Below are positions 59,000-64,000 of a stretch of DNA of 64,000 nucleotides, in pieces. The stretch covers positions 1 to 64,000 of the forward strand of contig JADKIC010000011.1 of assembly GCA_016721435.1 (NCBI GenBank), given 5' to 3'. The position numbers were made by a program, and so were the translations under genes. Position 1 is the stretch's first letter, and each line of letters begins with the position of its first letter. The notes beneath the pieces are model-generated. The model ran no database searches. It saw nothing but the letters and a program-made list of their open reading frames with translations, and was not told the DNA's origin. The DNA comes from Bacteroidota bacterium (GTDB lineage Bacteria > Bacteroidota > Bacteroidia > AKYH767-A > OLB10).

Positions 59000-60959
59000 T
59001 CAGAGAATACTGAATTCGGTTCTTCGGTTTTGTGCTCTACCCGATTCCGTATCATTGCCGGAAACAGGTTTCGTATCACCGTAGCCTTTATACGTTATTC
59101 GCGTGGAAGGGATACCTTTCGCCACTAAATAATCCATGACCGCTTTCGCCCTGTTTTCGGATAAGGTCAAATTGGCTTTTTTATCCCCTGTACTATCCGT
59201 ATGACCACTTACTTCGATTTTGAAACCGGGCTGAGCCTTTAAAAAGGAAATTAGTTTTTCCAATTCCAGATAGGAAGATGTCTTTAACTCAAAACGATTG
59301 ACATCAAAGAAAATATTCTTTAATACCACCTTTTCTCCCGACTTGGGTTGCTGTAACTTAATAACTAAATCGTACGCATTCTGTTTGTCATTGGCTTCCT
59401 TGCATTCGAAGTAATCGGAATAAAACATGTACGTTTCCTTATTCACATTCAGCATGTAATTTTTTCCGGCAGGAAGGCATGCCAGAAACTCTCCTCTTTT
59501 TTTATCTGTTGTATTGGCAACAATCACTTTCCCGGATTCTACGTCAATAATTTCAAAACCTGCAGCGAGTGGCAAACCCGTAGAGCCATCCAGTACTTTT
59601 GCCTTTACATAGCTCACCAATGCCGGACGAGCCTTTGGGTAAAGATTAAAGTTGTATAAATCCAGCGCACCGTTACCTCCTTTTCTGTCACTGGCAAAAT
59701 AGGCTTTCATTCCATCAGCACTTACTACCAGACTATTTTCATCGGTATGCGTATTGATCGGATACCCCAGATTTTCAGGAATACCCCAGGAACCGTTTTC
59801 TAATCTCCTGCTTACAAAAATATCCAGACCTCCCATTCCCGGGTGGCCATCTGAACTGAAGTAAAGCGTCTGGTTATCCGGATGTATAAATACGGACTCC
59901 TCTACTCCACTTGTATTAATCGTATCACTCAGCTTTACCGGATCTCCAGGTCATATCCACTTGAAAAGTACTACTGTAAATATCAAAAATCCGGCTCCTG
60001 TCACGGGTATAACTTCCCCTCACGAAATAAAGTGTTCTGCCGTCAGAACTAAAGGATGGTTGCGATTCCCAAGAGGAAGAATTTACCGGTGCACCAATAT
60101 TCATAGGCTTACTCCAGTTGCCATCGCCGAGACGCTGCGAGAGATAAATATCGCAACTGCCTAGTCCATCCGGACGGTCACAAGCAGTAAAAAACAATAC
60201 TCTGCCATCCGCTGAAATACTTGGTCCTCCTTCGTTCAAAGGACTGTTGAGTGGCATTCCGGCATTCTTTGCAGTTGTCCAAATAGTATCTTTTAACTTT
60301 GAAATGTAAAAATCTTCCTGATGCCCTTCCTGTGCTTTAGCATCCTTGATATCTCTGGTAAATATGATTTCCTGTTGATCGACGGTGAAGGAAGGGAAAT
60401 ACTCGTTTTCCGGAGTGTTTATGCCCGTGCCTAAATTTACCGGTTGAAAGGGAACAGGATTTTTAAGTGCTTCCAATGCAAAATCGCATGATTTTATTTT
60501 GTGTTCTGCGTCGGTCTTTAACTCAGCCGCCATGGCTGGAACTGCTTTAAGATATCTTTCAAAATCGCCTTTAGCTGCTGCATAATTTCCCCGCTTTAAT
60601 TCCAATTCACCGGCAACCATATTCGCACACCCGGCATATAGGCAGGATCAATTTCTGTGACCTTTCTGTAATGTTCTAACGCACTCGCATAATCACGGCT
60701 CTCAATGTAGATTTGGCCGAGAATCAGCCAGGCATCAATAAAGTTCGGATCTTTTGCAATAGCCGATTCCATCAATCGTATCGCCTTCACATCCTGACCG
60801 GAGTTAAATTGCTTGCGTCCGTCTTCATAGTCTCTGATAGCCGACTTATTGGTAGAGTACACTTTTTTTGGGCTGAGGTTGTGCAAAGGAAATGGCCGGA
60901 AAAATGAAATGAAAAGGGCGACAAAAAAACAAATCTCAATATGAATTTCTGTTGTACAT
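59000..60959 (-). CDS. porE: PorE-like T9SS anchor: TPR, beta-propeller, CRD and OmpA domains (three frame breaks)
   Basis: About 650 residues after repair. Exported leader (FAISFAQP-like context, start near ATG 60959 uncertain), then TPR repeats (FNSGQDVKAIRLMESAIAKDP, IDAWLILGQIYIESRDYASALEHY). A PD40 beta-propeller follows (PSFTVDQQEIIFTRD, GPSISADGRVLFFTA, QPSFSSDGRTLYFVRG, VVSADGMKAYFASD), then a carboxypeptidase-regulatory-like domain (YVKAKVLDGSTGLPLAAGF). The C-terminal OmpA domain (VSGHTDSTGDKKANL, SENRAKAVMDYLV) binds peptidoglycan. This order is that of PorE, which tethers the T9SS trans-envelope complex. The frame breaks near 60880, 60620 and 59949. The name is by architecture only. 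Confidence 0.82.
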
Positions 60960-61008
60960 TACTGTGTAGAGCGACCTTTCTATGATTAACCATTAGCTGA
61001 ATTAACGT

Positions 61009-61625
61009 TTAGGGAACATGAATAATTTTATGTGTCTGCAGTGAAATCGACCATTCCGGATGCAGTTTTACATAATTGATAATGGAGGGAATATGCTTTT
61101 CGAATTTTTCATATTCGGGTTGAAGAAATAATTTGCAATTTTTAAGAACAGCGCCGCCATTTTTTTCTGCCCAATCAAAATCGCTGGTGTGATTGATCAC
61201 CACTTTCAACTCATGTGCCTTTGCCAGGTTTTCTTGTAGAGGCGCTTTAAATTTTTCGGAGACACGCAGATCCAGTCCCATTCACCGGTTAATGGATAAG
61301 CACCGGACGTCTCCACCGCGATTTCGAACCCTTTCTCATGAAGTAAACGTGTTAATCGGGTCAAATCGTATAGAGCCGGTTCACCTCCGGTAATTACTAC
61401 AAATCGGGAAGGTTCTAGCAAGGCCTCAGCCACGATTTCTTCACAACTTTTCATGGGGTGACCTGTTGAGCTCCAGGATTCTTTTACATCGCACCAAACA
61501 CAGCCAATATCGCATCCTCCTAAACGAATAAAAAACGCGGGCCTGCCGCTATGGTAGCCTTCTCCCTGAATGGTGTAAAAGGACTCCATTACCGGCAATA
61601 CATCCCCTGAATTACCTGCTGACAT
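61009..61625 (-). CDS. queE: 7-carboxy-7-deazaguanine synthase (one frame break)
   Basis: A radical SAM enzyme that contracts the ring of carboxytetrahydropterin to 7-carboxy-7-deazaguanine on the queuosine pathway. Start ATG 61625 (MSAGNSGDVLPVMESFYTIQ) fits the family. The [4Fe-4S] site is CDIGCVWC (C-x3-C-x2-C), followed by VVITGGEPALYDL, GFEIAVETSG and CVSPK. The frame breaks near 61235 (SPKNLKRLYKK versus KFKAPLQENLAKAHELKVV), and the rest runs in another frame to LFLQPEYEKFEKHIPSIINY. Corrected length is about 205 residues, as usual. Its first 14 bases overlap the end of folD. It works with tgt at 24938. Confidence 0.9.
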
Positions 61626-62508
61626 GTTCAGGATAAATTCGGTGACGGGCAGCAAGTAAAGTGTTTTGTAAAAGTCCGACGATGGTCATGGGTCCTACTC
61701 CACCTGGCACAGGAGTGATATAACTGCATTTGGAGGATACTCCTGCAAAGTCAACGTCACCGGCAAGGCGGAACCCCTGCTTGAGTTCCGGTGCGGGTAC
61801 GCGCGTCATGCCTACATCGATTACCACAGCCCCTTCCTTCACCATATCGGCAGTCAGGAAATAAGGTTTACCGAGAGCAGCAACAATGATATCGGCCTGC
61901 AAAGTAATTTCTTTTAAATTAGAAGTGTGGCTATGCGTTAACGTTACCGTGCAATTTCCGGGATTGGTGTTTCTGGATAAAAGAATGGAAACGGGCGTTC
62001 CTACTATATTGCTTCTGCCTATCACCACACAATGCTTTCCTTTGGTGGGAATGTTATACCGCTCCAATAACTGCATGATCCCTTTAGGAGTAGCAGGCAC
62101 ATAGGAGGGCATTTGTTCGGTCATCCTACCCAGATTAATAGGGTGAAATCCGTCCACATCTTTCGAGGGTAAAATAGCTTCTGTAACCAGATCAACGTTG
62201 ATATGAGCAGGCAAGGGTAACTGTACGATAAATCCATCCACATGCTCATCTTCGTTCAATTGATGTATTTCCCGAAGGAGATTTTCTTCACTAAAGGTTT
62301 CTTCAAAGCGCAGCAAGGTACTTTTAAATCCCACCTCTGCACAAGACTTAATTTTATTTCCCACATAGGTTTCCGAAGCACCGTTATTGCCGACTAATAT
62401 GGCAACTAAATGCGGGGCTCTTCCACCATGCGAACGGATTTCGTCCACTTCAGCACGAATTTCATTTTTTATTTGCTGTGCCGTTAATTTGCCGTCGATC
62501 AGGATCAC
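61612..62508 (-). CDS. folD: Bifunctional methylenetetrahydrofolate dehydrogenase/cyclohydrolase
   Basis: FolD interconverts 5,10-methylene- and 10-formyl-tetrahydrofolate with NADP. The 298 residues are intact: catalytic lysine in SETYVGNKIKSC, substrate block VQLPLPAHIN, Rossmann motif GRSNIVGTPVSILLSR, and the C-terminal PVPGGVGPMTI. It overlaps queE by 14 bases downstream and follows ffh by 29 bases, so the three read as a mixed minus-strand operon. Length and motifs give no doubt. Confidence 0.95.
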   Translation of the reverse strand: MILIDGKLTAQQIKNEIRAEVDEIRSHGGRAPHLVAILVGNNGASETYVGNKIKSCAEVGFKSTLLRFEETFSEENLLREIHQLNEDEHVDGFIVQLPLPAHINVDLVTEAILPSKDVDGFHPINLGRMTEQMPSYVPATPKGIMQLLERYNIPTKGKHCVVIGRSNIVGTPVSILLSRNTNPGNCTVTLTHSHTSNLKEITLQADIIVAALGKPYFLTADMVKEGAVVIDVGMTRVPAPELKQGFRLAGDVDFAGVSSKCSYITPVPGGVGPMTIVGLLQNTLLAARHRIYPEHVSR

Positions 62509-62537
62509 GTGAATTGGTTATTTTAGTTGAAGAAGCG

Positions 62538-63866
62538 TTATTTTCTGACCGGCATGTTCCGCATCATTTTTTGAGCATTCCCGGAGGTAAACATCTTCAT
62601 CATTTTTCTCATATCTTCAAACTGCTTGAGCAATTTGTTGACTTCCTGAATGGTAGTGCCGCTTCCGGAAGCAATTCTTTTTCTTCTTGCACCATTCAGT
62701 AAATCCGGACGTTCCCGTTCTTCATTGATCATTGATTGAATGATAGCTTCGATATGCTTGAACGAATCATTATCTATATCCACATCTTTCATCGCCTTGC
62801 CCATTCCCGGAATCATTCCCATGAGGTCCTTGATGTTCCCCATCTTTTTGATTTGCTGGAGTTGTCCGAGAAAATCATTCAGGTTAAACTGATTTTTTGC
62901 AATTTTCTTTTGAAGTTCAGCCGCTTCCTTCGCATCAAATTGCTCCTGTGCTCTTTCAACAAGGGAGACAATATCACCCATGCCCAAAATCCTGTCGGAC
63001 ATACGACTGGGATAGAACACATCCAGCGCTTCCATTTTCTCGCCGGTACCAACAAATTTTATCGGTTTATTGACGATCGATTTAATGGAAAGAGCAGCAC
63101 CACCACGGGTATCACCATCCAACTTGGTCAATACAACTCCATCAAAATTGATACGATCATTAAAAGCTTTGGCAGTATTCACCGCATCCTGTCCCGTCAT
63201 GGCATCTACCACAAACAATGTTTCCTGCGGATTTAAAAATTCTTTAAGCCGGGCTATTTCATCCATCATCTCTCCATCAATCGCTAAACGACCGGCGGTA
63301 TCAATAATGATGGTATTTATTCCCTGAGATTTTGCCTTTTCAATGGCATTCTTAGCAATAGAAACCGGATTCTTATTTTCTCTCTCCGAATATACTTCTA
63401 CTCCAATTTGCTCCCCCAATACATGCAACTGATCAATCGCTGCCGGACGATAAACGTCGCAGGCAACCAGCATGACTTGCCGGCCTCTCTTGGTTTTAAG
63501 CAAATGAGCCAGCTTTCCGCTTAATGTCGTTTTACCTGAACCCTGTAAACCTGACATCAAAATGATAGAAGGATTGGCTTTGAGATTGATATCCGTGGCA
63601 TCTCCGCCCATTAAAGAAGTCAACTCTTCATGGACAATTTTTACCATCAATTGTCCGGGAGATACGCTGAGCAACACATCCCTGCCCAATGCCTTTTCCT
63701 TCACTGTATCAGTGAACTGTTTGGCTACCTTATAGTTAACGTCAGCATCTAATAAAGCTTTACGTACCTCTTTGAGGGTTTCGGCAATATTGATTTCACT
63801 TATTTTACCCTGCCCTTTCAGCAGTTTAAACGCCCGGTCGAGCTTATCGGATAAATTTTCAAACAT
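62538..63866 (-). CDS. ffh: Signal recognition particle protein
   Basis: The SRP54 GTPase directs nascent membrane proteins to FtsY and SecYEG. The 442 residues are intact. N-domain helix bundle, then the G domain with P-loop GLQGSGKTTLSG, DVYRPAAIDQL, DTAGRLAIDGEM, TKLDGDTRGGAAL and GTGEKM. The methionine-rich M domain contains MGMIPGMGKAMKD and RKRIASGSGTTIQEVN, which bind 4.5S RNA. It is the first gene of the minus-strand group followed by folD. Confidence 0.96.
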   Translation of the reverse strand: MFENLSDKLDRAFKLLKGQGKISEINIAETLKEVRKALLDADVNYKVAKQFTDTVKEKALGRDVLLSVSPGQLMVKIVHEELTSLMGGDATDINLKANPSIILMSGLQGSGKTTLSGKLAHLLKTKRGRQVMLVACDVYRPAAIDQLHVLGEQIGVEVYSERENKNPVSIAKNAIEKAKSQGINTIIIDTAGRLAIDGEMMDEIARLKEFLNPQETLFVVDAMTGQDAVNTAKAFNDRINFDGVVLTKLDGDTRGGAALSIKSIVNKPIKFVGTGEKMEALDVFYPSRMSDRILGMGDIVSLVERAQEQFDAKEAAELQKKIAKNQFNLNDFLGQLQQIKKMGNIKDLMGMIPGMGKAMKDVDIDNDSFKHIEAIIQSMINEERERPDLLNGARRKRIASGSGTTIQEVNKLLKQFEDMRKMMKMFTSGNAQKMMRNMPVRK

Positions 63867-63979
63867 AGTCTTAGAGAAGGGGCGAATTTAGTTAAAATCA
63901 GCCTTTTTAGAAAGGGAAATATTTGTCTAATTTCACCGTTAGTTGAACTTAACCCAACCCAATTTGTTAAATTGCAATC

Positions 63980-64000
63980 ATGAAAAATACAATTACTACT
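63980..64000 (+). CDS. Start of a truncated gene at the window edge
   Basis: ATG 63980 opens MKNTITT before the sequence ends. It is divergent from ffh, and its identity cannot be seen. Confidence 0.3.

Overview
The window is chromosomal DNA of a Bacteroidota bacterium. It most resembles an uncultured Chitinophagales/Sphingobacteriales-type lineage, though the exact group is inference. The evidence is five proteins with type IX secretion (T9SS) C-terminal sorting domains, a PorE-like T9SS anchor, DUF5916 and thioredoxin-like outer-envelope proteins, menaquinone synthesis by the futalosine route (MqnE), a fused isobutyryl-CoA-type mutase, and promoters of the Bacteroidota form TTG-N18-21-TAnnTTTG. 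No rRNA, tRNA, CRISPR array, insertion sequence or prophage was recognised.

Layout. 1-4570: ABC exporter ATPase plus a permease fused to an M1 aminopeptidase. 4577-8755 (minus): BaiN-type flavoprotein and an M16 peptidase pair, one inactive and one catalytic. 9113-15487: fabG, an outer-membrane barrel, sucD and icmF. 15488-21127: T9SS cargo proteins, a barrel protein and a DUF1624 membrane acyltransferase-like protein. 21425-22544: an archaeal-type AAA ATPase. 22798-27240: trmH, tatD-like, tcdA, tgt and an LptF/G-type permease. 27290-35472: mqnE and three paralogous secreted M43 metalloproteases around an orphan response regulator. 35560-42555: GNAT, an AddB-like Fe-S nuclease, a holin-like protein, a VWA/MoxR pair and glutathione peroxidase. 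42620-45666: a two-component system divergent from a charged secreted protein, with four phased TTAAC repeats between them. 45792-47458: a small ABC transporter. 47498-52259: divergent cyanophycinase and cyanophycin synthetase plus a YdjM-like membrane protein. 52393-58165: DUF5916 protein, a barrel protein, a 48-residue membrane protein and a TlpA-like redoxin. 58210-63866 (minus): ffh, folD, queE, the PorE-like protein and a DUF4184 protein.

How the genes work together. Much of the window serves the envelope: secreted proteases and adhesin-like cargo, T9SS anchoring, lipopolysaccharide transport and two ABC systems. A second theme is tRNA modification (trmH, tcdA, tgt, queE). The cphA/cphB pair implies a multi-L-arginyl-poly-L-aspartate-type storage polymer or a related peptide.

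Quality caveat. About half the genes are split by single-base indels, many in homopolymer runs (for example missing G in poly-G, extra T in poly-T). Conserved sequence continues in another frame with no other sign of decay, so I treat these as probable sequencing or assembly errors. Each such gene is annotated as one CDS across its full extent.
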